A stretch of DNA of 64,000 bases from BD1-7 clade bacterium (GTDB lineage: Bacteria; Pseudomonadota; Gammaproteobacteria; Pseudomonadales; DT-91), in contig CACSIO010000023.1 in the NCBI GenBank assembly GCA_902705865.1, positions 273,690-337,689 on the forward strand, given 5' to 3'. A program made the translations under genes and the position numbers. A model generated the notes under the pieces. That model saw only the letters and a list, made by a program, of their open reading frames with translations. It made no database searches and was not told the DNA's origin. Below, piece after piece: positions 40,060 through 49,539 of the stretch. Each line of letters starts with the position of its first letter. Position 1 is the first letter of the stretch.

Positions 40060-42830
40060 GCTTCATCCCAGTTGTTACCAACACCAACATCCACGATCAA
40101 AGGCACATCAAGGTCGGCTGCGGATTCCATCAAATCGCGTAGGCGCGCTGAAAAAGCATCCACATCAGCCTCAGCAACCTCAAACACCAATTCATCGTGC
40201 ACTTGCATGATCATGCGAACATCTTCTGCCGCCGTTTGCAGATAGCCATCAACAGCGATCATCGCACGCTTAATTATATCGGCGGCAGTTCCCTGCATCG
40301 GTGCGTTGATCGCGGTGCGCTCTGCCGCTTGCCGTTGCATGCCGTTGCGAGACTTAATCTCAGGCAAGTACAAGCGCCGACCAAATAGAGTTTCTACATA
40401 CCCTGTTTCACCGGCTTCAGAGCGAATAGTATCCATGTAGCGCTTAACGCCAGGGTAACGCTCAAAGTATGCATTTACATATGCCTGAGCTTCAGCTCGG
40501 GCGATTTTCAGTTGCTTGGCCAAGCCAAATGCTGACATGCCATAAATCAAACCAAAGTTAATGGCTTTAGCACTGCGCCGTTGATCAGCACTGACATCAT
40601 CCAGTGCCACATCAAATACTTCGGCAGCAGTTGCTTTATGGACATCCTTACCGTGGCGGAAGGCATCCAATAATCCCTCATCTCCGGATAAGTGCGCCAT
40701 GATACGCAGCTCAATCTGGGAATAATCCGCCGCCAGTACCTTTTTGCCTTCAGGGGCAATGAAAGCGCGACGCACTTTTCGGCCTTCATCGGTACGGATG
40801 GGAATATTCTGCAAATTTGGATCGGATGACGATAAACGCCCAGTGGCGGTAACCGCTTGATGATACGACGTATGTACCCGCCCGGTGCGCGGATTTACCT
40901 GTGCTGGCAAGGCATCCGTATAGGTGGATTTCAATTTGCTCATACTGCGATACTGCATGATGACGCTTGGCAGCTCATATTCCAGTGCCAACTCCTGCAA
41001 AACCGGCTCCGCTGTTGAGGGCTGACCTTTGGGTGTCTTTTTGATCACAGGCAGCCCCTGTTTTTCAAACAAAATGGCCTGTAATTGCTTGGGCGACCCT
41101 AAATTAAAGGTTTCACCGGCTAAGTCATGGGCTTGCTGCTCTAACGACTGACATACTTGCTCTAGCATCGCACTTTGTTCGTGCAGTAAATCACTATCGA
41201 GCAAACAGCCGGTGTGTTCTATGCGCGTGATCACCGGCATTAAGGGTATTTCAATATCTTCAAAAACAGATTTTTGGCCATCAGAAGTTTGTAACTCGGG
41301 CCAGAGTTTTTGATGCAAGCGCAAGGTAATATCGGCATCTTCTGCAGCATAAGGGGCGGCTTTTTCTAGCTCAATCTGGTTGAAGGTGAGTTGTTTCTTA
41401 CCTTTGCCGGCAATGTCTTCAAAGTGGATGGTTTCAAACCCCAAATAACGACTGGCCAATGAATCCATATCGTGACGGCCGGCTGTCGAATTCCAAACAT
41501 AAGACTCCAACATGGTATCGAAGGCAACACCTTGCAATTGAATCCCGTAATTGAGCAAAACGTGGGCGTCGTACTTGAGGTTTTGTCCGATTTTACGCGC
41601 TTCGGGGTCTTCCAATAGCGGCTTCAGTGCTTGCAGAACAAAATCGCGATCCAGTTGTTCAGGGGCACCCAAATAATCATGAGCAACCGGCACATAGGCG
41701 GCTTTACCGGCTTCCACACTGAATGAAACACCGACAACTTCAGCGTTCATGTAGTTCAGGCTGGTGGTTTCAGTATCAAAGGCAAATACTTCGGCGTTCT
41801 TAAGTATCTCCAACCAAGCCGTGAAATCGGCTTTGGTTAGCACGGTGTCATAGGCAACATCGATGGGAGCAGCGTCAGTCTTCTCTGACGACTCATCTGC
41901 TTGCTCGCCCTTTTGCGCGATACCGGTCTTCGCTGCAGCATCGCCCTTGCTGCCATTACTGAGATCATTGACCCAGGTTTTAAATTCCATGTCTTTAAAC
42001 AATGACAATAATGCGTCGTTGTCGACAGCCGTATGCTGCAACTGCTCAACCGATGCCTCCAGCTCCACATCACACTTGATCGTTGCCAGTTCATACGAGA
42101 GATAAGCGTTGGCTTTTTCCGCATCGAGTTTTTCCGGCATTTTCTTGGCACCGCGAAATCCAAGTTCACGCACGGCTTCTAGATTGGCATAAATATCATC
42201 CAGGCTGCCTAGCCCCTGCAACAAGGCCAACGCAGTTTTTTCACCCACACCGGCAACGCCGGGAATGTTATCGACCTTGTCGCCCATTAACGCGAGAAAG
42301 TCGATAATGAGCTCCGGCCCGATGCCAAATTTATCCACAACGCCTGGGACATCCATAGCCGTATTGGTCATGGTGTTTACTAGGGACACGTGTTCATTGA
42401 CCAATTGCGCCATATCTTTGTCGCCGGTCGACACAACCACAGGAATCGCTTTGGCCGTGGCCTGCGCTGCATAGGTGCCAATCACATCGTCGGCTTCGAC
42501 GCCCTCAACAACAATCAGAGGTAAGCCCATCGCACGTATGATTTGATGGATCGGTTCGACTTGTGGACGCATATCATCCGGCATTGGCGGGCGCTGCGCC
42601 TTATATTCGGGATAGATGTCATCACGAAATGTTTTGCCTTTGGCATCAAAAATGACCGCAATACAGCTGTCTGGATAACTTTTTACCAGACTGCGAATCA
42701 TATTAATTACGCCTTTGACAGCACCGGTGGGCATGCCCTTGGAATTCGTCAATGGCGGTAGCGCATGATAAGCACGGTAGAGATAAGATGATCCATCAAC
42801 CAGAATCAGGGGAGCGGTAGCCTCAGACAT
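40053..42830 (-). CDS. polA: DNA polymerase I
   Basis: A 925-aa repair and Okazaki-fragment polymerase. The N-terminal 5'-nuclease has [20 protein letters not shown] and [18 protein letters not shown]. The 3'-5' exonuclease is intact, with [12 protein letters not shown] and [13 protein letters not shown]. The polymerase motifs are [18 protein letters not shown] (A), [21 protein letters not shown] (B) and [10 protein letters not shown] (C). I chose ATG 42830 ([15 protein letters not shown]); upstream codons are not family-like. It is convergent with marR and divergent from thrB. Confidence 0.97.
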   Translation of the reverse strand: MSEATAPLILVDGSSYLYRAYHALPPLTNSKGMPTGAVKGVINMIRSLVKSYPDSCIAVIFDAKGKTFRDDIYPEYKAQRPPMPDDMRPQVEPIHQIIRAMGLPLIVVEGVEADDVIGTYAAQATAKAIPVVVSTGDKDMAQLVNEHVSLVNTMTNTAMDVPGVVDKFGIGPELIIDFLALMGDKVDNIPGVAGVGEKTALALLQGLGSLDDIYANLEAVRELGFRGAKKMPEKLDAEKANAYLSYELATIKCDVELEASVEQLQHTAVDNDALLSLFKDMEFKTWVNDLSNGSKGDAAAKTGIAQKGEQADESSEKTDAAPIDVAYDTVLTKADFTAWLEILKNAEVFAFDTETTSLNYMNAEVVGVSFSVEAGKAAYVPVAHDYLGAPEQLDRDFVLQALKPLLEDPEARKIGQNLKYDAHVLLNYGIQLQGVAFDTMLESYVWNSTAGRHDMDSLASRYLGFETIHFEDIAGKGKKQLTFNQIELEKAAPYAAEDADITLRLHQKLWPELQTSDGQKSVFEDIEIPLMPVITRIEHTGCLLDSDLLHEQSAMLEQVCQSLEQQAHDLAGETFNLGSPKQLQAILFEKQGLPVIKKTPKGQPSTAEPVLQELALEYELPSVIMQYRSMSKLKSTYTDALPAQVNPRTGRVHTSYHQAVTATGRLSSSDPNLQNIPIRTDEGRKVRRAFIAPEGKKVLAADYSQIELRIMAHLSGDEGLLDAFRHGKDVHKATAAEVFDVALDDVSADQRRSAKAINFGLIYGMSAFGLAKQLKIARAEAQAYVNAYFERYPGVKRYMDTIRSEAGETGYVETLFGRRLYLPEIKSRNGMQRQAAERTAINAPMQGTAADIIKRAMIAVDGYLQTAAEDVRMIMQVHDELVFEVAEADVDAFSARLRDLMESAADLDVPLIVDVGVGNNWDEAH

Positions 42831-43011
42831 TGTTTTCTCTATTGGTTTGTTGCAGTGCAATGGACAGCATAGCGACTCGGCAGGTGACTGATCAAACGTC
42901 GTCACCAACCCGCGAGCAGATCGATATTAAATCGTTGCTTATTGTGGTTAACTAAAGTGGTAAGTCTACCATTGCTACACTTTCTTTATCGAAAAATTAA
43001 GGGCGAATTTT

Positions 43012-44022
43012 ATGGCGGTTTACACAACTCTGGAACGCGAAGAAATCGAACAGTTCATCAGCCGTTATGGCATTGGTGACGTGGTGGATTTCAGTGGCGT
43101 CAGTGCCGGAATGGAAAACAGCAACTACGTCATCACCACCAGCTCCAACCATCTCGCTCAGGAAGTTGGCCATAATCGTCAGGGCGAATATTTCTTGACC
43201 ATTTTCGAAGAATTGCCCGAAAACGATTTACCCTTTCATCTGGCATTGCTGGAGCTGCTAGATCGCAAACAGATACCTGTATCTGCCCCCATTCGTGACT
43301 ATGACGGCGCCGCCATCCAGCATATTCAGGGCAAACCCGCCGTTTTATGCCCGCGTTTGCATGGCGAGCATATGATGACACCGTCACCGCAACAATGCGC
43401 CGTGATCGGCGACATGCTGGCGCGTATTCATGCGGTGAGCATGGACATGGAGTACGAACACGGTGGCATTCGCGATGCTAACTGGCTGCGCCAAACGGTT
43501 GTTGATGCCTCGCCGATGTTATCCGAAACCGATCAAAGCCTGTGCCTTGAAGTACTTAACACCTACCTTGCCGTGGTTGACGACCCGGATCTCACCAAGA
43601 GCATCATCCACGGCGATTTATTCCGTGATAATGCGCTGTTTGAAGGAGAGCACCTGGGTGGCATTATCGACTTTTTTAATGCCGGGCAGGGCCACTGTAT
43701 CTATGACCTCGCCGTGACAGTCAACGACTGGTGCATGCGAGATGAACACCTTGATGCCGATTGTTTTAATGCACTGATTAAAGCCTATACCAACGCGCAT
43801 CCGTTAACTGAGAGCGACCGACATCACTGGCCCATTATCGTTAAAACCTGTGCCATGCGATTCTGGTTATCGCGCACGCTGGCAAGGGCGCGAGCGAAAG
43901 AAAACCTGCATCACGAGTTGCACTATTTTAAGGATCCAGAGCAATTCCGCCGCATCCTGCATAACTATCTGGAAGACGGGGTGCCGCCACTGCCAGATTC
44001 AGCAACATCCCAAGCCAGCTAA
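43012..44022 (+). CDS. thrB: Homoserine kinase, ThrB-II (aminoglycoside phosphotransferase fold)
   Basis: Phosphorylates homoserine in threonine synthesis. The 336-aa product belongs to the APH-fold form used by Pseudomonas, not the GHMP form. Visible are SGVSAGMENSNYVITT (nucleotide loop), FLTIFEE (the conserved Lys position is Thr here, as is common in this subgroup), catalytic IIHGDLFRDNALFE and metal-binding GIIDFFNAG. The ribosome-binding site is AAGGG. Its place next to polA matches Pseudomonas. Confidence 0.9.
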   Translation: MAVYTTLEREEIEQFISRYGIGDVVDFSGVSAGMENSNYVITTSSNHLAQEVGHNRQGEYFLTIFEELPENDLPFHLALLELLDRKQIPVSAPIRDYDGAAIQHIQGKPAVLCPRLHGEHMMTPSPQQCAVIGDMLARIHAVSMDMEYEHGGIRDANWLRQTVVDASPMLSETDQSLCLEVLNTYLAVVDDPDLTKSIIHGDLFRDNALFEGEHLGGIIDFFNAGQGHCIYDLAVTVNDWCMRDEHLDADCFNALIKAYTNAHPLTESDRHHWPIIVKTCAMRFWLSRTLARARAKENLHHELHYFKDPEQFRRILHNYLEDGVPPLPDSATSQAS

Positions 44023-44352
44023 ACACATATAAATCTCGGTCAGCATTCAGCTGAAATTTAAGAGTAGGGCGGTTGCTTCTCAGCCGCCGCCTCCCCTAGC
44101 CCTCGCAGTAGGTATCGCCAATCAGTACTGATTGGGAATTGTCGCAAGACCCCTAGCGCTTCTGTGATGCCCATTTGTGCAGCGCTATCGACGATTGATG
44201 CGTTAATAACATCAAGTACACCGCCCGAATAACCGCACAGAAGTCGCCCATAGACGACCGGTGGTGGTATTCAGCCGCTCCGTGCGCTTAAGCCTATTGA
44301 TAAATCTCCGCAAACCAGAGTCTACATCACTAGCCGCAAAGGAATGAGCAGT
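44023..44352. other. 330-bp region between thrB and the decayed duplicate
   Basis: No gene recognised. It holds a perfect 18-base palindrome, CCAATCAGT-ACTGATTGG (44118-44135), with no T-run. It may be an operator, a factor-dependent terminator of thrB, or a relic. Confidence 0.45.
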
Positions 44353-44805
44353 ATGAATCTGGCAACCATCCCCGATCACGTCTGGTATCTGATGGCACAA
44401 AAGGCTCAAATTCTCGAGCTAGCGTTAAGAGGATTTGCTGATCAATCGGACGTTCGCCAACATCTCGAGACGCAAGATGAAGCCGCTGCGCCTTATCTGC
44501 ATGCAACACACACGTGAACCGCCATCAGCAAAACACTGTACGACCCATTGTTGATGTTTTTTCGCGACGCCATCTACAAGTGCTGGAGCCGTGATTTTCT
44601 GCAACTCGGCTACCTTCCCAGCCTGCAATACAACCATGTTGACTGGGCGCACTGTGCCATCGATTTACGTGATACCGTCGACCATTCCGAATATCCGGTA
44701 TCTTTTGGGCTAGAGAAAGGCCCAAGCGAAAAACATCATTGCGGCGTTGCTGATAGCGTGCAAAAAGCCGTTATATCCAATCGACAAACAGGGGCAGCTA
44801 ACTGA
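44353..44805 (+). pseudogene. Truncated, stop-interrupted copy of the adjacent unknown gene
   Basis: From ATG 44353 (with AAAGGA upstream) the frame encodes MNLATIPDHVWYLMAQKAQILEL. It meets TGA at 44515-44517, then continues in the same frame with LMFFRDAIYKCWSRDFLQL, LQYNHVDWAHCAIDLR and YPVSFGL until a stop at 44805. These match MNPDNVPEFIWFSMAQKA, LMRYFRDTFYKAW, DQYNHIDWAHKAADLR and YPESSGL of the intact neighbour. About 200 C-terminal residues are missing. It is a decayed tandem duplicate. Confidence 0.82.
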
Positions 44806-44861
44806 TTCATTCCTAAACAAGCAGACGAATACGCCGATAAGCACTCACTAGGAGAACGCTT

Positions 44862-45902
44862 ATGAACCCCGACAATGTCCCCGAATTTATATGGTTTTCA
44901 ATGGCGCAGAAAGCACGACTGTTGAAATTCAGCACGCAGACTTCAACACCATCAGAAATAACCGAGGGCGAAACGGCGGCTTGGGCTCCTAGCTTGCCAG
45001 AAAAAGCGAATGACGATCTTCAATCGAGGCAGCTGCATAACAATCTTATGCGCTACTTCAGAGATACCTTTTACAAGGCGTGGAATCTGGATCATCTTCA
45101 TCTGACTTACACGCCCAACGACCAATATAATCATATCGATTGGGCCCATAAAGCCGCGGATCTGCGGAGTGCCTTTAACAGCCAACCCTATCCGGAAAGC
45201 AGCGGATTGCGCGGTAAACCGTTCGTTCAGGCAGATCTCAACGGTGATCCTCGATCACCACCTGAGGACTACCATGCAAACACACGAATCGGTGAAGAGT
45301 ACGGCGAATGGTTCTCAGCAAAGGGCCGCCTGCAATTTGTTGTCAACCAAAACGGCGGAGTCACGCTGTTTCAAAAAATGCGCGCGTTAAACCAAAAAGC
45401 ACTCACAGAAAATCAGGGATTTCCTGTTTTGTTGTGGAAGGTATTTCCAGAAAAAGCCATCCTATCCAATTCAGAAAGCTGCGTACTTTATCTGAATTGC
45501 TCAATTCACCACGATAACGTCGAGCGTTTTCTATCCCAACATCTTTGGCCAGCACTTGCCACGGATATCGACGAACGCTATAGGCCAATAGGGCTATTCT
45601 CCATCGCTGATCGCCCTGTCTGGGGATTGAATATGCCTAATGAAAACCGTTGGAACCGATGGTTTCCACCCAGCATATTTTACGGCGATTCTGCCTGCTA
45701 CATTATCAGCCACACGCTAGCAGCAAGTTTTGTGCATGCCATTCAAGGCGACGCCCAAAACAATAGCGAACAACGTTTAGTTGAACGTGCAAAAAGCATG
45801 AATCGAGAACTCATTCAATATCTATGGAAAATGCCTTCCACCGCCCAACAAGCCGGGCAGCCAAGACAACCTTCATCGGAGAGCACATGCACGATCTCTT
45901 AA
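44862..45902 (+). CDS. Unrecognised 346-aa protein, intact copy of a tandem pair
   Basis: No signal peptide or membrane helix. It has an excellent Shine-Dalgarno (AGGAGAA). The N-terminal half has FRDTFYKAWNLDHLHL and QYNHIDWAHKAADLR, shared with the decayed copy. The C-terminal half has CVLYLNCSIHHDNVERFL, YRPIGLFSIADRPVWGLN and YGDSACYIISHTLA. The order of a beta strand LYLN, a P..F..-like strand and a final S..C..I...L helix faintly resembles HopA1-type effector domains; this is a weak pattern impression, not an assignment. It lies between thrB and the convergent yciH. Confidence 0.55.
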   Translation: MNPDNVPEFIWFSMAQKARLLKFSTQTSTPSEITEGETAAWAPSLPEKANDDLQSRQLHNNLMRYFRDTFYKAWNLDHLHLTYTPNDQYNHIDWAHKAADLRSAFNSQPYPESSGLRGKPFVQADLNGDPRSPPEDYHANTRIGEEYGEWFSAKGRLQFVVNQNGGVTLFQKMRALNQKALTENQGFPVLLWKVFPEKAILSNSESCVLYLNCSIHHDNVERFLSQHLWPALATDIDERYRPIGLFSIADRPVWGLNMPNENRWNRWFPPSIFYGDSACYIISHTLAASFVHAIQGDAQNNSEQRLVERAKSMNRELIQYLWKMPSTAQQAGQPRQPSSESTCTIS

Positions 45903-45948
45903 TCAACAATAACAATCAGCGCCTTGAATCGACGCGATATCTTATGAC

Positions 45949-46299
45949 CTAGCCGCCGGCAATCTTGACGTCCCACCCTTTACCCTGCAAGGCAGCTAAT
46001 ACAGCTTCACGCTGATCACCTTGCAGTTCAAGTACGCCATCTTTCACGGCGCCACCAACGCCACATTTCTTTTTCAGCGTTTTATGCAACGTTTTAAGCT
46101 CGGTGGCCGGCAACGGAATCCCGGTAATTAACGTCACGCCAGCACCTTTACGGCCCTTGGTTTCACGTTGGATACGAACCTTGCCATCACCCACAATGGC
46201 ATTCGATGCAGGGCATGGCCCCTGATGCGCAGGCTGCCCACATGTCGGGCACATGCGGCCTGAATCGGTGGAAAAAACAAGTCGAGATGATTTGGCCAT
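45949..46299 (-). CDS. yciH: SUI1-domain protein YciH
   Basis: A 116-aa bacterial relative of eukaryotic initiation factor eIF1. The N-terminal part has a Cys knuckle (MCPTCGQPAHQGPC). The SUI1 fold follows with GRKGAGVTLITGIPL, LKTLHKTLKKKCGVGGAVKDGVLELQGDQ and a C-terminal KGWDVKIAGG. In E. coli YciH acts in the fidelity of translation initiation. It is monocistronic by spacing. Confidence 0.93.
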   Translation of the reverse strand: MAKSSRLVFSTDSGRMCPTCGQPAHQGPCPASNAIVGDGKVRIQRETKGRKGAGVTLITGIPLPATELKTLHKTLKKKCGVGGAVKDGVLELQGDQREAVLAALQGKGWDVKIAGG

Positions 46300-46351
46300 G
46301 TTAGATACTCACTTCACACAATAGATAGGGTCGCGCTTGTTGATGGATCGG

Positions 46352-46837
46352 TTAATCCGGCGTTTTTTCTTCGTGCAGTTCTGCGCGTAGTTTCGCTCGA
46401 ACATTCATTAACACTTTACCGAATTCGTTTTGACCCCGGCGGTCGCGGCCGCAGCCCCAAAAATAGTCGTAGGCGTTGCTTTCGATCAATTGACGTTCGC
46501 CGGTATCCAATAACGCCGTCGCAACATCATCATGTGTGCGGCAACGGGTATAAATTGCTCGTGTCATCACAGTGGTACGAACACTGGACCAATCTGCACG
46601 CGGTTTGCGCAATCGTGACCGCCCAATGCCGCGCGCTTTTTTGGCTGACGGCGCCTGGCGAATACGGGCTTGCAATGCCTCATCGTCAAATTTCATCGCT
46701 TGAAAATAGTGCGTCACTGTCGGCCATTCATGGCCGTCGAGATGAAACGCATAGGCAGAGAAGGCCGACAAGGGCTCATCCGGATTGGTTTGCGACAGAT
46801 ATATCGCATCGGCTTCGAGATCAGGAAATATCGCCAC
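46352..46837 (-). CDS. NADAR-domain protein (YbiA/RibX-like)
   Basis: A 161-aa protein. The family blocks are LSAFSAYAFHLDGHEWPTVTHYFQAMKF, DWSSVRTTVMTRAI and the C-terminal NAYDYFWGCGRDRRGQNEFGKVLM. Characterised NADAR proteins hydrolyse N-glycosidic bonds of early riboflavin intermediates or remove ADP-ribose from DNA. The start is GTG 46837 with GGAG upstream. It follows znuA after 2 bases, so it is co-transcribed with the zinc-binding protein gene, which is unusual. Confidence 0.88.
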   Translation of the reverse strand: MAIFPDLEADAIYLSQTNPDEPLSAFSAYAFHLDGHEWPTVTHYFQAMKFDDEALQARIRQAPSAKKARGIGRSRLRKPRADWSSVRTTVMTRAIYTRCRTHDDVATALLDTGERQLIESNAYDYFWGCGRDRRGQNEFGKVLMNVRAKLRAELHEEKTPD

Positions 46838-46839
46838 TA

Positions 46840-47724
46840 TTACTGCTCCATTGTTGATTTGTTAGCCGCAGACTGACCAGTCAAACATTGATACAGCCCG
46901 GCAAGGGCAGAATCGAGGTAGTCAACATAGCCACCGGCAGTGACTTGGGTATCCGCCGCCATCGGCGACAAACGAACAATTCGTAATTGGCTAAACCGTT
47001 GTTGCAGGCGCGAAAAATCAACATCTGGCTCCTCCACCGCACAACGAATTTCACCGGCGGCAATACGCTTTTGCGCTGATAACATTGCCTGCATGCCGGT
47101 CGGAGCATGACCATGAGAATGGCTGCCCTGATATTCGACGGCGCCGGTTAAACCCAGTTCGTGGGTGAGGTGTTCAAACGCACTATGACCTAACAAAAAA
47201 GGCGTGTCAGATAGCGAAGCAAAACGACCTTGCCATGTTGTTTCAAGCGTGTGTATCGAACGCTGAAAATCCACCAAACGCTGTTCGATCTGCGATTTAT
47301 GCGCAGGATAACGTTGCACTAAAGCCTGTGCCATTGTGATTGCTATTTCAGCCGCCACATCCGGCTCTAGCCAGCCATGCATCTGATCTTGCAGTAATAC
47401 CCACTGCTGATCGCTCTGCTTAAAACGCTGAGCCAGTTCAGCCAGGTAAGGCTCAGTTTTTGGCCCCAACCAAAAGATCAGATCTGCCTTGCTGACGGTA
47501 TCCAGCTGCCGGATAGACAATGAAAAATCATGCAGATTGGCATCTGCCGGCACCAATATATTCGCTGCCGGTGCCTGCGGTGCGGTTAACGCCGCATAGA
47601 TCAAAGCCAGCGGCTTTATGGATACCAACACCTGTGTATTTGTATTTACCGGCTGCGCTTGAGAATACGCTGGCGCCAGCACAACCAGCGCAGAGATGAA
47701 GAAAACCCTAAGGCGTTGTATCAT
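46840..47724 (-). CDS. znuA: Zinc ABC transporter substrate-binding protein ZnuA
   Basis: Periplasmic zinc-binding protein of 294 aa with signal peptide (VFFISALVVLAPAYSQA before QPVN). The cluster A-I zinc-ligand positions are the His in ANLHDFSL, LLGHSAF and a Glu/Asp site near EEPDVDFSRL. A short His-rich loop (GSHSHGH) is typical of ZnuA. I chose ATG 47724 (MIQRLRVFF) preceded by AGGTGA. It is divergent from znuCB; a zur gene is not present here. Confidence 0.9.
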   Translation of the reverse strand: MIQRLRVFFISALVVLAPAYSQAQPVNTNTQVLVSIKPLALIYAALTAPQAPAANILVPADANLHDFSLSIRQLDTVSKADLIFWLGPKTEPYLAELAQRFKQSDQQWVLLQDQMHGWLEPDVAAEIAITMAQALVQRYPAHKSQIEQRLVDFQRSIHTLETTWQGRFASLSDTPFLLGHSAFEHLTHELGLTGAVEYQGSHSHGHAPTGMQAMLSAQKRIAAGEIRCAVEEPDVDFSRLQQRFSQLRIVRLSPMAADTQVTAGGYVDYLDSALAGLYQCLTGQSAANKSTMEQ

Positions 47725-47798
47725 GAACAAAATCACCTGAAACACCGTCAGTATTTACCTGCAGCTACAGGCAGCTTGACCGACTGACAAAAGCCGCT

Positions 47799-47807
47799 AG
47801 TATACCA
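47799..47807 (-). promoter_or_regulatory. Possible extended -10 promoter of znuA
   Basis: On the minus strand TGG-TATACT forms an extended -10 about 75 bases upstream of the znuA start. No -35 is evident and I find no clear Zur palindrome nearby, so this is tentative. Confidence 0.3.
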
Positions 47808-47872
47808 CAGCCCTTCGCCGAGCGGCGCTTTGAAACCGACGCAGCAGCCCTGCCAGAGACCTGACCGATCAC

Positions 47873-48640
47873 ATGAGCCAAGCACTGATAACCGCGCACG
47901 AACTGAGCCTGAAAAAAGGTCAGCAGGTGATTCTTGATCGTGTCTCCATGGAATTGGGCCGCCAGCAAATCGTTACCATTATCGGCCCCAATGGCGCGGG
48001 GAAAACCTCATTGCTGCGCATACTGATTGGTCTCAATAAGCCGTCCAGTGGCAAACTAACCTATGCGCATAAATTGACGTTCGGTTACGTGCCGCAAAAA
48101 CTGCAATTAAATGAACAAATGCCCTTACCTGTGCACAGTTTTTTGTCGCTGGCAGGTGTCAGTGACGCACAATATCAAGCGGTACTGGAACAGTTGCACA
48201 TCCGCCACTTACACGATGCCAGCATGCACGATTTATCTGGCGGCGAACGCCAACGGGTATTACTTGCACGCGCCTTACTGCGCCAACCAGACGTACTGGT
48301 ATTGGATGAACCCGCACAGGGCGTCGACCTCGGCGGCCAACAGCGCCTCTACGCGTTAATCGATGCGGCTCGAAAACAATATAACTGTGCCGTGCTCATG
48401 GTCTCTCACGACCTGCATTGGGTGATGGCACAAACAAACAACGTGATTTGCCTGAATAAACACGTTTGCTGCAGCGGCCACCCTGACCATATCGCCAACG
48501 ACAAAGCCTTTTTGCAACTCTTCGGTGATAGCGGCCAACCACAAGTCACCACGTATACCCATCACCACGATCACCATCACGACCTTACCGGCAATATCAT
48601 CGATGGCCAGCACGACGGGAGTTGTAGCCATGATCATTGA
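47873..48640 (+). CDS. znuC: Zinc ABC transporter ATP-binding protein ZnuC
   Basis: ATPase of 255 aa with Walker A GPNGAGKTS, Q-loop YVPQKLQL, signature LSGGERQRV, Walker B VLVLDEPAQGVD and switch LMVSHD. It ends in a His-rich tail (THHHDHHHD, then SCSHDH) suited to zinc chelation. znuB begins 11 bases before its stop, so the two are translationally coupled. Confidence 0.94.
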   Translation: MSQALITAHELSLKKGQQVILDRVSMELGRQQIVTIIGPNGAGKTSLLRILIGLNKPSSGKLTYAHKLTFGYVPQKLQLNEQMPLPVHSFLSLAGVSDAQYQAVLEQLHIRHLHDASMHDLSGGERQRVLLARALLRQPDVLVLDEPAQGVDLGGQQRLYALIDAARKQYNCAVLMVSHDLHWVMAQTNNVICLNKHVCCSGHPDHIANDKAFLQLFGDSGQPQVTTYTHHHDHHHDLTGNIIDGQHDGSCSHDH

Positions 48641-49418
48641 GCTATTGCTACCGAGTATTCTGGCTGGCTTGTCGATTGCTGCCGCAGGCGGTGTGCTCGG
48701 GTGTTTTGTGGTGTGGCGTCGCCTTGCATTTTTCGGCGATACGCTGGCGCACAGTGCCATTTTGGGTATCAGCCTAGCGCTGCTCGCCAAGGTTGACCCA
48801 TTGATCGGATTGCTAGGATTCGGATCTGTAGTGGCGTTAGTGATGGCTCGGTTCGAGCGCCGCCTAAAAATCAGCTCAGATACCTTGCTTGCGATTATTG
48901 CGCAAACGAGCCTAGCCGCAGGCATGCTGGTATTGCCGCTGACAGGTACCAACATCAATATCGAAGCTGTATTGTTTGGCGACATCCTCGCCGTGGCTTG
49001 GTCCGATGTCATTGTTACTGGCGTTATTGCCCTTACCATCATTGCTCTGATAGCCGGGTTATGGCGTCCACTGGTAACTTTGTCGATCGACGAAGAGCTC
49101 GCCGCCACCGAGGGCGTGCCAACAGAGCGCTTGAAGATGCTCACGTTTTTAATGCTGGTTTCATTGGTTGCCATCGCCGTGCAGCTGGTTGGCGTATTGC
49201 TGGTATCCGCATTGCTACTGATTCCTGCGGCTTGCTCTAGAACGCTTGCCCCAACACCGCTGACGATGGTTATCCTGGCGCCCTTTATTGGGATGTTGGC
49301 GGTTCTCATCGGCTTAGCATTATCGTTTTATGCCAACACCAGCGCTGGCCCATCGATTGTTCTAACCGCGTCGATTTTCTGGTTGCTTGCCAATCTATTA
49401 CAAAAACTGCGCGGCTAA
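48630..49418 (+). CDS. znuB: Zinc ABC transporter permease ZnuB
   Basis: Inner-membrane permease of 262 aa with about eight hydrophobic helices. Family blocks include GCFVVWRRLAFFGDTLAHSAILG near the N-terminus and LLVSALLLIPAA. I chose ATG 48630 (MIIELLLPSILAG); the open frame further upstream is the antiparallel-type shadow of the znuC tail. With ZnuA and ZnuC it completes a high-affinity zinc importer. Confidence 0.94.
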   Translation: MIIELLLPSILAGLSIAAAGGVLGCFVVWRRLAFFGDTLAHSAILGISLALLAKVDPLIGLLGFGSVVALVMARFERRLKISSDTLLAIIAQTSLAAGMLVLPLTGTNINIEAVLFGDILAVAWSDVIVTGVIALTIIALIAGLWRPLVTLSIDEELAATEGVPTERLKMLTFLMLVSLVAIAVQLVGVLLVSALLLIPAACSRTLAPTPLTMVILAPFIGMLAVLIGLALSFYANTSAGPSIVLTASIFWLLANLLQKLRG

Positions 49419-49539
49419 TTCACGACCATCCAATCAAAGGCCGTTTCAAAGAAACTCGGTACCCTTCTTCTGTGCAAATTCTGTGGTAGCATCACTGGCT
49501 CACTATCGATTAAGCGCGGAACAAAAAGGGGAGTCATCG

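Noticed and set aside
43012..45902. Reading the APH-fold gene plus the unknown gene as a class V lanthipeptide-type kinase and HopA1-like lyase pair
   Set aside because: The kinase has all marks and the polA neighbourhood of a housekeeping ThrB-II. No precursor peptide gene is visible, and the HopA1 resemblance is faint.
47725..47872. A Zur operator between znuA and znuC
   Set aside because: I looked for a GTTATA-type palindrome and did not find a convincing one; only a possible extended -10 element remains.
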